A DNA stretch of 64,000 nt from Priestia megaterium NBRC 15308 = ATCC 14581 (GTDB taxonomy: Bacteria; Bacillota; Bacilli; Bacillales; Bacillaceae_H). Of the stretch, positions 17,266 to 26,192 are shown piece by piece (positions within the stretch are counted from its first letter, which is position 1; each line of letters opens with the position of its first letter). Under the pieces are notes generated by a model, which did no database searches, had not been told where the DNA came from, and worked only from the letters and a program-made list of their open reading frames with translations. Both the position numbers and the translations under genes were made by a program. The DNA is taken from the NCBI RefSeq assembly GCF_000832985.1, contig NZ_CP009921.1:186001-250000 (forward strand), given 5' to 3'.

Positions 17266-18159
17266 TTATTCATTGTGCATGGATAAAAGAACAACCGCAG
17301 CGGTAATAAGAAGTCCACCTAACAGTTGATACATTCCAAATGATTCGTTTAACCAAATGATTGAAACAACTGCTGCAACTAGTGGTTCAATGCTAGATAA
17401 TAGACTTGTTTCCGTTGCGCTTAAATATTTAAGACTACCAATGTAGAGGATAAAAGATAACGTCCCACTAATAATTACGAGAAACAATATTAATAACGTG
17501 TTAAATGTTAATGTATGTGTCAAATGTACCGCACTAAAACCTTCGCTGTATATAAGTAAAGCAATGCCACCAATTAACATGCCCCAGCCAACGATGATAA
17601 CGGTCCCCCACTCTTTTATCAATGCTCTAGGATGGAGGGTATAAAAAGTAAAGCCCAGTGTTGTAAGTAGACCAAGGATAATGGCTTTCTTCGAAAATAC
17701 AATATTTTCAACAGAACCATTCGTAATTAGAAAAAAAGTTCCCACTAAAGCTGCAACGACCGCCAATAGTTGTATTATCGTTGGTAGTTTCTTTGTTTGT
17801 ATTGTGATGTAAATGGTGATTAAAACAGGACCAAGAAATTGAAATAGCATTGCCGTAACGGCATTACTCACACGGATGGTTTCAATAAAAGCATACTGAG
17901 CGCCAAGCATCCCTAGAACACCAAATATAATTAGTTGGACCCAATGGCTTGGATGCTTCCAAACACCAAATATATTTTTTTTAGTAAGATATAGTAGTGT
18001 CAAAGTTATAATGCCGGCAAGTAGTAACCTTACAATGAGAAATTTACTTGATGTGAGGCTACTATTTTGAAAGAGCCATTGTATCATTGGACCCGAGACT
18101 CCCCATAATGCAGTCCCACTAATAACCATTAAAAATCCAATATGCTGCGATGTTTTCAT
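17266..18159 (-). CDS. EamA-family (DMT superfamily) exporter
   Basis: A 297-residue membrane protein with about ten hydrophobic segments in two EamA repeats; the second ends LSSIEPLVAAVVSIIWLNE, a typical EamA motif. Such proteins export amino acids or other metabolites. It is transcribed divergently from the MocR-type regulator at 18284, whose binding site probably lies in the 124-base gap, so the regulator is likely to control it. Confidence 0.85.
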   Translation of the reverse strand: MKTSQHIGFLMVISGTALWGVSGPMIQWLFQNSSLTSSKFLIVRLLLAGIITLTLLYLTKKNIFGVWKHPSHWVQLIIFGVLGMLGAQYAFIETIRVSNAVTAMLFQFLGPVLITIYITIQTKKLPTIIQLLAVVAALVGTFFLITNGSVENIVFSKKAIILGLLTTLGFTFYTLHPRALIKEWGTVIIVGWGMLIGGIALLIYSEGFSAVHLTHTLTFNTLLILFLVIISGTLSFILYIGSLKYLSATETSLLSSIEPLVAAVVSIIWLNESFGMYQLLGGLLITAAVVLLSMHNE

Positions 18160-18283
18160 GATGAATCCCCCTTGTTGAGATGTTTCTATGAAGATAGAAA
18201 TAATTTTATAAAAATATTATAATGAGTACCTGGCTTTTTATGGAGGGTCACATTATACTTTATCGAAGGGGTCAGTTAAAATA

Positions 18284-19666
18284 ATGGAATTAACACCAAT
18301 GCTTGATTTACATAGTAGAAAACCTCTATATGTACAGTTGTATAGTTTTATAAAACAGGAAATCGAAACAGGAAAGCTCCCACCCTACTCTAAGCTGCCT
18401 TCCAAACGGAAACTTTCTAGGCATTTACAGGTTAGTCAAAATACCATTGAAGCAGCATACGAGCAACTTGTTGCAGAAGGATATATCGAAGGAATTTCAC
18501 GTAAAGGGTACTTTGTATGTAAAATAGAGCAATCATTTCGTAACCTAAAAGAAAGCGTTATATATATCAAAGAAAAGTCCTATAAAAATAATTTCGCCTT
18601 TGATTTCACTCAAACAGGCGTAGATTATTACTCATTTCCTTTTACAGTATTCAGGAAAATATCTAATGATATATTAAGGGATGAAAATAAAGACTTATTA
18701 AGGATAGGACATCCTCAGGGAGAATATGATCTTCGTGAAGCCATCGCTTTATACCTTTACAAGTCTCGAGGTGTTCGAGCATCACCAAGTCAGATAATTA
18801 TTGGATCAGGTACACCAACACTTATTAGACTTTTATTTAGGCTAGTAAAAGGAAGTTTGTATGCTGTGGAGGATCCTGGGTATCATCGCAGACTTGTAAC
18901 CTTTGAAAAGGGGAACGCAAATGTACGTCTAATTGCCCTTGATGATGATGGGATAATGATATCTAAATTAGAGGATAGTGATGCTGACATAGCTTTTGTT
19001 ACCCCATCACATCAATTTCCGTGTGGAATGATTATGTCCATTTCAAGACGGAAACAGCTTTTAAACTGGGCTCAAAAAAAAGATGGGCGTTACATTGTAG
19101 AGGATGATTATGACAGTGAGTTTCGTTATTCAGGAAAGCCAATTCCGGCTTTACAAAGTTTAGATTCTCAAGAGAAAGTAATCTATATGGGGACGTTCTC
19201 AAAAGCATTACTACCCTCATTACGTATAAGTTATATGGTACTCCCCCAACCATTAATTGAAAATTTTCATAAAAATCACTTTAGCTTCGTTCAGTCTGTA
19301 TCACGCCTTGACCAAGAAATCATTAAAAGATTTATGCAGGAAGGCTACTGGGAAAAACATATTAATAAAATGCGAGTTGTTTACAGAAAAAAAAGAGATG
19401 GACTCATCGCAGCAATTTCAACTTATTTTCCAGACTCCGTTGAAGTTATTGGGCTTAATTCTGGGTTACATTTTTTAATGCAGCCAAATAATGGTATGAG
19501 TGAACAAGAACTTATTGAAAGCGCAGCAAAATATAGTATCAAAGTCTACCCAGTATCGGAATATGGGCAGAATAATAACCAAACTGTTCTGTTAGGCTTT
19601 GCAGTCCTATCTGAAAAAGAAATTCATACGGCAATTCAATTGTTAGCAAAAGCTTGGATGGGATAA
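18284..19666 (+). CDS. MocR/PdxR-type regulator (GntR HTH fused to aminotransferase domain)
   Basis: A 460-residue protein with an N-terminal GntR winged helix (about 10-75; LSRHLQVSQNTIEAAYEQL) and a PLP-dependent class I aminotransferase-like domain. The PLP lysine is visible in MGTFSKALLPSLR near residue 307, and YIVEDDYDSEFRY matches the family's PLP-contact region. These regulators usually sense PLP or an amino acid and control a divergent transporter or biosynthetic gene; here that is the EamA exporter. No pyridoxal synthesis genes are adjacent, so PdxR proper is less likely than a transporter regulator. Confidence 0.88.
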   Translation: MELTPMLDLHSRKPLYVQLYSFIKQEIETGKLPPYSKLPSKRKLSRHLQVSQNTIEAAYEQLVAEGYIEGISRKGYFVCKIEQSFRNLKESVIYIKEKSYKNNFAFDFTQTGVDYYSFPFTVFRKISNDILRDENKDLLRIGHPQGEYDLREAIALYLYKSRGVRASPSQIIIGSGTPTLIRLLFRLVKGSLYAVEDPGYHRRLVTFEKGNANVRLIALDDDGIMISKLEDSDADIAFVTPSHQFPCGMIMSISRRKQLLNWAQKKDGRYIVEDDYDSEFRYSGKPIPALQSLDSQEKVIYMGTFSKALLPSLRISYMVLPQPLIENFHKNHFSFVQSVSRLDQEIIKRFMQEGYWEKHINKMRVVYRKKRDGLIAAISTYFPDSVEVIGLNSGLHFLMQPNNGMSEQELIESAAKYSIKVYPVSEYGQNNNQTVLLGFAVLSEKEIHTAIQLLAKAWMG

Positions 19667-19682
19667 CCCTTTTGTATGAAGA

Positions 19683-19717
19683 GTACTCATGTCATAAATT
19701 ATCTATGACATGAGTGC
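19683..19717. terminator. Terminator between convergent genes
   Basis: The arms AGTACTCATGTCATA and TATGACATGAGTGCT (one mismatch) enclose a seven-base loop. It ends the regulator gene and also overlaps the 3' end of the minus-strand frame at 19699. Confidence 0.75.
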
Positions 19718-19920
19718 TTTCCTCTGCATTTATCTCTATTTTGGGGGAATTTGTTTAACTGTGCCATCCAATTATTAAAAAAGACCTCTATATCCAGTTC
19801 TTGACCCTCGTATTCTACGATATAAGGCACTTCTCCATCTCTTCCAAAAGGAAAAAAACCACCTCCTGCGGGAACTTCACTTATATAACTTTTTGGAAGG
19901 AACTCTATTTCAACACTTAT
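19699..19920 (-). CDS. Small protein with non-standard (ATA) start or decayed start
   Basis: The minus strand holds a 73-codon open frame of clearly gene-like composition (SVEIEFLPKSYISEVPAGGG, then FFPFGRDGEVPYIVEYEG). A good ribosome site, AAAGGGGAG, lies six bases before an ATA at 19920; no ATG, GTG or TTG fits. Either ATG has mutated to ATA, or this rare codon is used. The C-terminus (CRGKHSCHR) overlaps the terminator of the convergent regulator, so the end may also be altered. Family unknown. Confidence 0.5.
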   Translation of the reverse strand: MSVEIEFLPKSYISEVPAGGGFFPFGRDGEVPYIVEYEGQELDIEVFFNNWMAQLNKFPQNRDKCRGKHSCHR

Positions 19921-20094
19921 TAGATACTCCCCTTTGAAAATAAGAATGTATTCCTAAATATGATTATAACTAATAACCAGTAAGAAAATTAATTCTTATA
20001 AATGCTTGAAATTTAAATTACACAAGGTATTCCAAATACTGCGTTGAATGAACAAAATATCAATCATTTATTAAATGAATAAGGGGGGAGAGTT

Positions 20095-20658
20095 ATGCAA
20101 GGATATTTTGCAATCATATCATTACTTTTAATGATGATAATGGTTATAATTCGTGCTAAACAGTTGGGGAAAAAGGGAATTAAAGCTTTTAAATTTGGTG
20201 AGCTAGATAAAAAAGATTTCTTTATTATCCCATTTGCATTACTGTTTTTTTATCTTATTTTCTCTAGTGTTTTTGATTTGCCCAAACTAGGTACCAAACT
20301 ATTTAGCAATGAAGTCTTTAGTTGGATAGGTGTAGGTTTATGCACGATGGGTTTAGTATTATTCTCGTTAAGCATAATTTCATTTGGGAAAAGTTTTAGA
20401 GTTGGAATTGATGAAGAAAAACCAGGTGAACTTATAACAACAGGTGTTTTTACGATTAGCCGTAATCCCATTTACACAGCTTTTGGATTTGTTTTAATAG
20501 GGATATTCTTAATTTTACCAAACTGGATATTATTATTGTACGTATTTACTGGAATTTGGCTTTTTAATCGTCAGGTTCAACTTGAAGAAAAATCCTTGAA
20601 AAAGATTTACGGTGAAGAATATGAAGCATACTGTAAAAAAGTTCGTAAATACCTTTAG
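20095..20658 (+). CDS. Isoprenylcysteine carboxyl methyltransferase-like membrane protein
   Basis: A 187-residue protein with about five hydrophobic segments. The C-terminal half has GELITTGVFTISRNPIY and, later, EEKSLKKIYGEEYEAYCKKV, which is the conserved SAM-binding pattern of ICMT/PEMT-like integral membrane methyltransferases. Bacterial members have largely unknown substrates. The start follows AAGGGGGGAGAG. It stands alone. Confidence 0.75.
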   Translation: MQGYFAIISLLLMMIMVIIRAKQLGKKGIKAFKFGELDKKDFFIIPFALLFFYLIFSSVFDLPKLGTKLFSNEVFSWIGVGLCTMGLVLFSLSIISFGKSFRVGIDEEKPGELITTGVFTISRNPIYTAFGFVLIGIFLILPNWILLLYVFTGIWLFNRQVQLEEKSLKKIYGEEYEAYCKKVRKYL

Positions 20659-20832
20659 CATTAGTTGTTGGTGGCAAAGGGTAAGTCTTTCATTCATATT
20701 AAAAGTAAAAGTGGAAGATTAACATAGCCAAAAAAATAAAGAATGTGGAAATATGTACTTAACCAAACGGTTGTGTTAGTTTAAGATGATAGTATTTTGG
20801 GATCGGAAAGTTTGAAAATAAGAAGGCAAAAT

Positions 20833-20875
20833 AAAACCCTGATTCTTCTACTTGGCGTAGATAAATCAGGGTTTT
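20833..20875. terminator. Terminator
   Basis: AAAACCCTGATT and AATCAGGGTTTT pair around a loop containing a small inner stem; T-rich DNA follows. Confidence 0.75.
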
Positions 20876-21015
20876 ATTTCCTAAAAGTGTCTTAACGTAG
20901 GCTTTGAAAAAAAGATGTTTTGGGGGGACAGAATTTTACCGATGAGCATGCAATTGATGATTTAAAAGAATTGCTTTCATCAATTGATACATTTTAAAAA
21001 CTTTAATTATAGATG

Positions 21016-21046
21016 AAAAGAGTCCTCATGGAATAAGGGCTCTTTT
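21016..21046 (+). terminator. Terminator
   Basis: AAAAGAG pairs with CTCTTTT around a short loop, with Ts following; it lies just after the remnant ending near 20997. Confidence 0.6.
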
Positions 21047-21146
21047 TGTTATCTCTGTAACTCACATTATGGCAACTGAAATTGAATATGACATATTGTC
21101 TATAAAGATTAATTACTTTTTGTGCGTGCAAAAACATCTATTTTAA

Positions 21147-21215
21147 AAATTAAATAGACGTTTCATTATTGATTTTTTCGGTATCTAAAAAGGTGTACTT
21201 TTTTAGACTGTCTTT
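21147..21215. repeat. Diverged copy of the repeat next to the recombinase fragment
   Basis: ATTAAATAGACGTTT, then TTTTTTCGGTATCTAAAAAG and GTGTAC follow the same order as at 15009-15060 (ATTAAATAGACCTTT, TTTTCCAGTGTTTAAAAAG, ATGTAC). These are probably relics of one recombination-site or transposon-end family. Confidence 0.5.
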
Positions 21216-21334
21216 TTATCGATAAGTGTGATCTTGGAGTGAACAGGATAAAGATAAATTCGAAATAAAGTAACTAGCAGTTTTCTTTAATTAACAGTAT
21301 ATGGTATATTTGGTTAAAAGGGAAAATTAACCTT

Positions 21335-21814
21335 ATGATAGGACTTATTATTGCTATTATTCTGTTTAACTTTATTGCGTTTAAAACAAATAAAAGATTG
21401 ACGGCAAATCAAATCGTACATATTTGGGCATTTACAATTGCTTTGCAACAACTCGGCGATTTATATATTGATACAAAATATCATGGCTATTGGTACTTTT
21501 CTAAAGATATTGATGGGTGGCGTGAAATTCTTACATTAACAGTATTGATTCCACCAGTGAATATGATGTTTCTAAATTGGTATCCTTCTGGAGAAGCCTT
21601 TCATAAACGTATTATGTATATTTTTTATTGGATGATAGCTATTTTACTTTATGAAGCCATCACATTATTACCTGAACCGTGGGGATACTTTAAATACGGT
21701 TGGTGGAATCTATGGCATTCAGCCGTTATGGATCCTTTACTTTTACTTATTGTATTAGGATATTATAAATGGATATATAAGTTGGAAAATAAGCTCTTAG
21801 CAGGAAAGAAATAA
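21335..21814 (+). CDS. CBO0543-family membrane protein
   Basis: A 159-residue protein with four to five hydrophobic segments. The sequence YHGYWYFSKDIDGW and later EPWGYFKYGWWNLWHSA are typical of the CBO0543 family of small clostridial and bacillary membrane proteins, whose function is unknown. It starts at an ATG a few bases after AAAAGGGAAAATTAACC, a weak ribosome site. It appears monocistronic. Confidence 0.7.
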   Translation: MIGLIIAIILFNFIAFKTNKRLTANQIVHIWAFTIALQQLGDLYIDTKYHGYWYFSKDIDGWREILTLTVLIPPVNMMFLNWYPSGEAFHKRIMYIFYWMIAILLYEAITLLPEPWGYFKYGWWNLWHSAVMDPLLLLIVLGYYKWIYKLENKLLAGKK

Positions 21815-21821
21815 AAACAAA

Positions 21822-21852
21822 ACGCCACCCCTCAGGAGACAAGGGATGACGT
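21822..21852 (-). terminator. Terminator, minus strand
   Basis: ACGTCATCCCT and AGGGGTGGCGT pair on the minus strand with two mismatches and are followed by TTTTGTTTTT. It would end the AbrB-like transcript from 22236. Confidence 0.55.
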
Positions 21853-21954
21853 AACATCAAAATTTATCCTTTATACATAATTTTACACATTATAGATTTA
21901 TCAAGGCTTCAAGCCTTTGAAAAATTACCTCTACTCCATAAAACCATGAATAAA

Positions 21955-22236
21955 TTAAGCTTTTATATTGAACTTAAACTCTATTTCATTCTTTAAAATT
22001 TCCGCCCCTCTTGGACTTAGCACTAAACCTTTTGCATATTCCCTATTTTGAGGAGTGATGTCACCTGTTACTATACATTCGTTATAAGACATGTATTTCT
22101 TTAAAATAATTTGATTCCCATCAACAAAGATCTCGATAGGGTCTTTTTCTTTAATAGCAAGAACCTTTCTTAGCTCAACTGGAATAACAACTCTACCTAA
22201 TTCATCTACTTTTCGTACAATACCTGTTGATTTCAT
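21955..22236 (-). CDS. AbrB-family transition-state regulator
   Basis: A 93-residue DNA-binding protein. The N-terminal STGIVRKVDELGRVVIPVEL followed by RKVLAIKEKDPIEI is the swapped-hairpin AbrB domain, and the C-terminal half (ECIVTGDITPQNREYA) matches the AbrB/Abh multimerisation region. AbrB proteins repress many post-exponential genes. A paralogue lies at 50430-50714, and both stand near a gene for the same small zinc-ribbon-like protein. The start has a GGAAGGGGAG ribosome site. Confidence 0.9.
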   Translation of the reverse strand: MKSTGIVRKVDELGRVVIPVELRKVLAIKEKDPIEIFVDGNQIILKKYMSYNECIVTGDITPQNREYAKGLVLSPRGAEILKNEIEFKFNIKA

Positions 22237-22336
22237 TTTATATTCTCCCCTTCCTGCTGCAATATTCTACTTCATTTGATTTTCTATGAATAGATTTATC
22301 AATCCAACAAAGGAACCTTAAGTGCTCCTTCCTACA

Positions 22337-22432
22337 TCATATAAATGGTACTAAAACAAGCTTAGCCTGTTTATGTAGTCTCAACGCTGTCGAATGTTTA
22401 AAATAGTCCCATTCTATAACTACTCTAGCCAT
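22337..22432 (-). CDS. Very small protein, possibly truncated
   Basis: A 31-codon frame starts two bases after the stop of the gene upstream, with the ribosome site AAAGGTGA nine bases before its ATG, so it is probably co-translated. The peptide starts MARVVIEWDYFKHSTALRLH. It could be a complete small protein or the head of a larger lost one. No family recognised. Confidence 0.4.
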   Translation of the reverse strand: MARVVIEWDYFKHSTALRLHKQAKLVLVPFI

Positions 22433-22433
22433 C

Positions 22434-22745
22434 TTATGATTCACCTTTTATTTCTTCTTGCATCATTTTCTTATTCTTACGAATAAACGAAGGGATTTTG
22501 CTAAAATAGTGTCTCTTCACTTCACCATAAGGTATCCAAATTTCTTTTCCCTCAATAAGATCATAAACTTCGTCTAAAATTTGATCTCGTTTCTTGGGAT
22601 TTAGTTTGACATGAGGGTGGTTGATCGCACTAATATAACGTTGTCTTAATTCGTTCGTTATCCATTCTTTCTGCTTTTGCTTTAATGCTGAAAATTTTTT
22701 ATTCGTTTGAATTAAACGTCCATTTTGATAAACATGATTTTTCAT
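22434..22745 (-). CDS. Basic protein of unknown function
   Basis: A 103-residue, Lys-rich, soluble protein with the central pattern KRDQILDEVYDLIEGKEIW and IPYGEVKRHYFSKI. I have the impression of a family found on Bacillus plasmids but cannot name it. The start follows GGGGAAACGAC. It lies upstream of the 31-codon frame and in line with the zinc-ribbon and AbrB genes on the minus strand. Confidence 0.6.
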   Translation of the reverse strand: MKNHVYQNGRLIQTNKKFSALKQKQKEWITNELRQRYISAINHPHVKLNPKKRDQILDEVYDLIEGKEIWIPYGEVKRHYFSKIPSFIRKNKKMMQEEIKGES

Positions 22746-22801
22746 GTCGTTTCCCCCCTTTTCCCCGTAGTTCCATATAAAATCATTGAATCTTCATTTA
22801 C

Positions 22802-23020
22802 CTAGTAGGCTTTTTTCTTAAATTGTTCTTTCACATAGATACAATTTCGTTTATGTTCACGGGAAAAGAAATGATCGTGTTTATAATGTACTTTGACTTC
22901 ACATGAAGGACAGACAAAAAAACCTATTCTTATTTTATCTTGATTGACCTCATGCGCATAAAACTCTCCTGTAGCTCTAAACATTACCACATGTTTAGCC
23001 TTTTCGATTTTTGCTCGCAT
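22802..23020 (-). CDS. Small zinc-ribbon-like protein, paralogue of the gene at 50113
   Basis: A 72-residue protein starting MRAKIEKAKHVVMFRATGEF. A CPSC pair and a later HKRNC provide possible zinc ligands, together with HDHFFSREH. The start at 23020 is preferred over an in-frame ATG at 23050 because AAGGAGGA lies just before it and the paralogue begins MRAKIEKANHVVMF. Both paralogues sit close to an AbrB gene. Function unknown; DNA or nucleoid contact is a guess. Confidence 0.65.
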   Translation of the reverse strand: MRAKIEKAKHVVMFRATGEFYAHEVNQDKIRIGFFVCPSCEVKVHYKHDHFFSREHKRNCIYVKEQFKKKAY

Positions 23021-23090
23021 AACCATATCCTCCTTCACCATATTTTTCATCTATTTCCATGATAAGGGCTATATAGAAAGAAGACAAAGA

Positions 23091-23121
23091 AAAAACAGCA
23101 TCCCGTCATAACGGAATGCTG
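23091..23121 (-). terminator. Terminator after the L,D-transpeptidase catalytic part
   Basis: CAGCATTCCG and CGGGATGCTG pair on the minus strand and run into six Ts, nine bases past the stop at 23130. Confidence 0.85.
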
Positions 23122-23129
23122 CCTAATCA

Positions 23130-23555
23130 TTAGTTGTTTTTTAACTTGTAGCCTTTAAACGTATATCCATAAATCTTAGTGAGATCAATAAAGCTCTTAT
23201 AGGAATACGTAATCGCAACCGGTGTACCAATCTGAACTTTCTCGTAAAGCTTCTCCACATCTTTATTATGCATTCTAACACATCCGTGACTCACGTATTT
23301 TCCGATGCTACTTTCATTGTTATTACCGTGAATGGCATAGGTATTGCCATTTGTACGATTTACATCTAGTCCTAACCAACGTTTTCCTAAGGGATTGCGA
23401 GGGTCTCCCCCAGGAATATGTCCTGTATAATAAGGCCGATTTTTAATCTTGTTCACGATTTTAAAGATGCCCACAGGTGTTTTCTCCCATGTTTTACCCG
23501 TAGCCACTGGATTAATAACTTCTATATAGCCATTGTGAAAATAAGCAAGTTTGTT
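23130..23555 (-). pseudogene. C-terminal (catalytic) part of an L,D-transpeptidase, split by a Tn554-like element
   Basis: The frame is open from about 23555 and reads NKLAYFHNGYIEVINPVATG, then the YkuD catalytic region with AIHGNN and SIGKYVSHGCVRMHNKD (nucleophile Cys, partner His). YkuD enzymes cross-link peptidoglycan and need an N-terminal signal or LysM part, which is missing here. That part is found at 27615-27761, ending NQDFIIINKHYNLN, on the far side of the transposon. A GTG at 23507 could start a 125-residue cytoplasmic fragment, but it would not be exported and lacks the first strands of the domain. Confidence 0.8.
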
Positions 23556-23597
23556 GTATTATATTTAGGTTAGACAAGTAAAACTGTTGAAAATAAA

Positions 23598-23637
23598 AAG
23601 CCCTCACATTTTAGATATGTCTAATATGTGAGGGCTT
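23598..23637 (-). terminator. Terminator after tnpC
   Basis: AAGCCCTCACAT and ATGTGAGGGCTT pair on both strands around a 16-base loop, five bases past the tnpC stop; it also lies about 45 bases from the inferred element end. Confidence 0.8.
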
Positions 23638-23641
23638 AACT

Positions 23642-24037
23642 TTATAACTTTGTAAAGTAATCGGTGAGCTTTTCATTTTCTTTTTGGCGCAACTCTCTAT
23701 TTTCTTTTTCTAATTGTTGATTTTTTTTCTCTAACTTTTCAATTCTTCTTTTGAGGGAAGAGATGACCGCGTTCTGATTATTTTCATCCCGTTTAATTCT
23801 ATCATCCACAAATGCTTTTTCTTGTTGATTTCGCAAGAAATCAATGCGCTCTTTGAGTTCTATATGATTGTATAGGGTAGCTTTCGCTACACCTGCTTCT
23901 TTTGCCACACTATTAAAGTTTATTGCTTTAGAACTCTTTATAAGACGTTTAATAGCCTCCTCAACTTTATCTTTAGTTGCTTGTTTTCGCTGTTTATGTA
24001 GTTGCCGTAGTTGCTCCTCACGTTCAAAATTAGCCAT
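23642..24037 (-). CDS. tnpC: TnpC-like transposition accessory protein (DUF6262 type)
   Basis: A 131-residue protein with an N-terminal helix-turn-helix-like stretch (NFNSVAKEAGVAKATLYNH) and a long C-terminal coiled coil (about 75-125; ISSLKRRIEKLEKKNQQLE). This is the layout of Tn554 TnpC, which influences orientation and frequency of transposition. The start at 24037 (AGAAAGGTG upstream) is preferred over GTG at 24046. The gene overlaps the end of the broken tnpB. Confidence 0.75.
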   Translation of the reverse strand: MANFEREEQLRQLHKQRKQATKDKVEEAIKRLIKSSKAINFNSVAKEAGVAKATLYNHIELKERIDFLRNQQEKAFVDDRIKRDENNQNAVISSLKRRIEKLEKKNQQLEKENRELRQKENEKLTDYFTKL

Positions 24038-26162
24038 GTTTAACACCTTTCTTCTGTTTTCTTTCTAACTGTTTCTTCACACGTTCAAATTTTCCAAAAA
24101 TTACATTCCCACCCTTGATTGTTTCATAAATGCTCTGGTATCTCTCCAAGTTTTTTTCATTAGCTTTGACCATATCTTCGCGACCATATTTTTTGGAGGC
24201 TTCAATCCACTTTGTAGTGGTTTCTATTAGAAGTTCATACTTTTTAACGTCAAAACTCGTCATACCTACAGCTAAATCAAAACAAGGCTTTCCATCGTTG
24301 GCTGTGAGACAAGGAGGTTCTGCTGCTAATGGGCAGTTTCCTTTCACTCTAGCACGACAAGTTCCGTAGGGGTTGTCCAAAGCGTTTAGCTTTTCATCTT
24401 TCCACATCATATCTAGAATGTCTTCAGGGATATCTTCTGTTTCAGATACTTGATGAATTTCCCCATTTAGGTTAAAGGAAAATACACCTTGCTTAACCAC
24501 CTTTTCAAACGCTTCCGTTTTGTATCGTCCAATAAACGGGCGTATCGCAGGGTCATTTCAGGCGAGGCATGAGCTAGTAATTCCTGGACGGTTAAAATGT
24601 CAGCGCCACCATTCAACATCTTGACCGCATATGTATGTCGAAATTGGTGTGATTTGAAATGGAATACATTGCCCACTTCGTCAGTAATGTTCTTTCGAAA
24701 GCTAGTTTTCCAAGTTGATCTCGTACCCAAAACTGGGAAAATGGTTTTCCCTTACGGGAACCTTTGTACCGAACGAAGATGTATTTATTAGGGTTGTTAT
24801 CATCGTTACTGAGTTCCTTGGATTTATGGATTAAAACGGCAATCATATTTGCTAATTGGTCGTCAATCGGGATTTTATGACCATTCACATATATTTTTTC
24901 AATATCGGTTTGAATAGAATATTTGCCATTTAACCGAACCAAACACTCCTGTGTTAATCCTAATGTATCGCTGATACGCAATCCAGTTTTAAAAGCAATC
25001 CACACGACAGGTTGTACATCTGAATGAAGGTCGTTTATATTGTCAAATAATTGCTCTAATACATAGTCAGGAATGTAATCAATAGTATCATCTGATTTCT
25101 TATCAAGAGAAGGATAATCCTCAGAGTAAAGTAACTTTGTAGTTGATTTCTTAGGTGCAATACTGTAATCGTAACGCTGGGTATCTCTTAAAAATGAATA
25201 AGTGCACTCCACGTTTATATATATAAATTTATCCGGGTTGGCATTTCTATTCTTTAAGTTATTTTGGGCATAATGATGAAGAAACTCTACATACTTTTCT
25301 ATATGCTGTCTTGTAAGATCTTTTAAATCATCCCATTCAGGTTCTAATTCATTAATAAAATTAAAGAACTTGGGAACCCATCTCACATAATTTTGAGCAG
25401 TTGACCAAGAAAATTTCCTGCCACCTAGTAATCTAGTTTTAATATATTTTTTTAAATATTGTCTAAAAGTAACATTTTCAATTTTTGTGAAATCAATATA
25501 ATAAAGTGGTAGTGAGGCGTTGTAATCTACTCCATAATTGGCATTTAACACCCTAACATCCCATCTATCTTTTCCCCATTCCTCACGGGTATCGGTTAGA
25601 TTAAATAATTTCTCATATATGGAACGGAAGAAAGTCGCTATTGGTGTTTTAGTCTCAAATTCACCATACTGCACACTTTTTCTTGCTAGGGTTGTTTTTA
25701 CACCTTTGTTGTTCAACCACCAAATCCACTCTTTCTCAGTTTTCTCAACGTCCAAATCAAGGAGAGAATAGAGGTGAGAATGTTTTCGTTAAGAAATAAA
25801 ACTAATTTGTTTAGGAATGTTTTGTAAGTATGAAAAAAGCTGTTTAAACTCCATTCATCGTTAAACAACTTACAATAATAAACAAATTTAAGTTCTAAGC
25901 CAATAGTTTTGTTTTCGGTTGGAAACTTTTGATTCCTACTAGGAACTTTGTATCTGTTGAAGCTTTCCTCAAAGTTAGGGATGTTACCAATATCATTTAC
26001 ATTCCAAATATCATTGACTAAAAAGTAATCATTATTCACGACTCTCCTTGTTACTTTTCCATCAGGAGATATATCCTTAACCTCGTAAGAGGAGAGAGTA
26101 GATGTGATTAAGTTCCAATATTCATTTTTTGTAATTGCATTGTTTGCTATGATTTTATCCAA
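24030..26162 (-). pseudogene. tnpB: TnpB of the Tn554-like element, broken by three frameshifts
   Basis: Four overlapping frames join into one protein of about 700 residues. The N-part (26162-25713) continues after a shift near 25755 into EKEWIWWLNNKGVKTTLARK. A second shift near 24695 (ERT to NITDEVGN) leads to the tyrosine-recombinase motif HQFRHTYAVKML and LLAHASPEMTLRYARL, and a third near 24515 leads to the cysteine-rich C-terminus (CRARVKGNCPLAAEPPC). All recognisable integrase residues survive, so the damage may be recent. The shift near 24695 looks like loss of one A in a short A-run. Confidence 0.8.
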
Positions 26163-26192
26163 TAAATTGCCTCCTAAAATTCTAACTAGCTT

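Larger units (their letters stand above)
20659..21334. other. Intergenic region with two terminators and small remnants
   Basis: Besides two hairpins and a diverged repeat (listed separately), a startless plus-strand stretch ending at about 20997 reads TDEHAIDDLKELLSSIDTF, which looks like the end of a lost gene. No complete gene is seen. Confidence 0.4.

Noticed and set aside
23130-23507. Independent short L,D-transpeptidase starting at GTG 23507
   Set aside because: Upstream codons continue the family homology and the missing signal peptide is found across the transposon, so a split gene is the better explanation.
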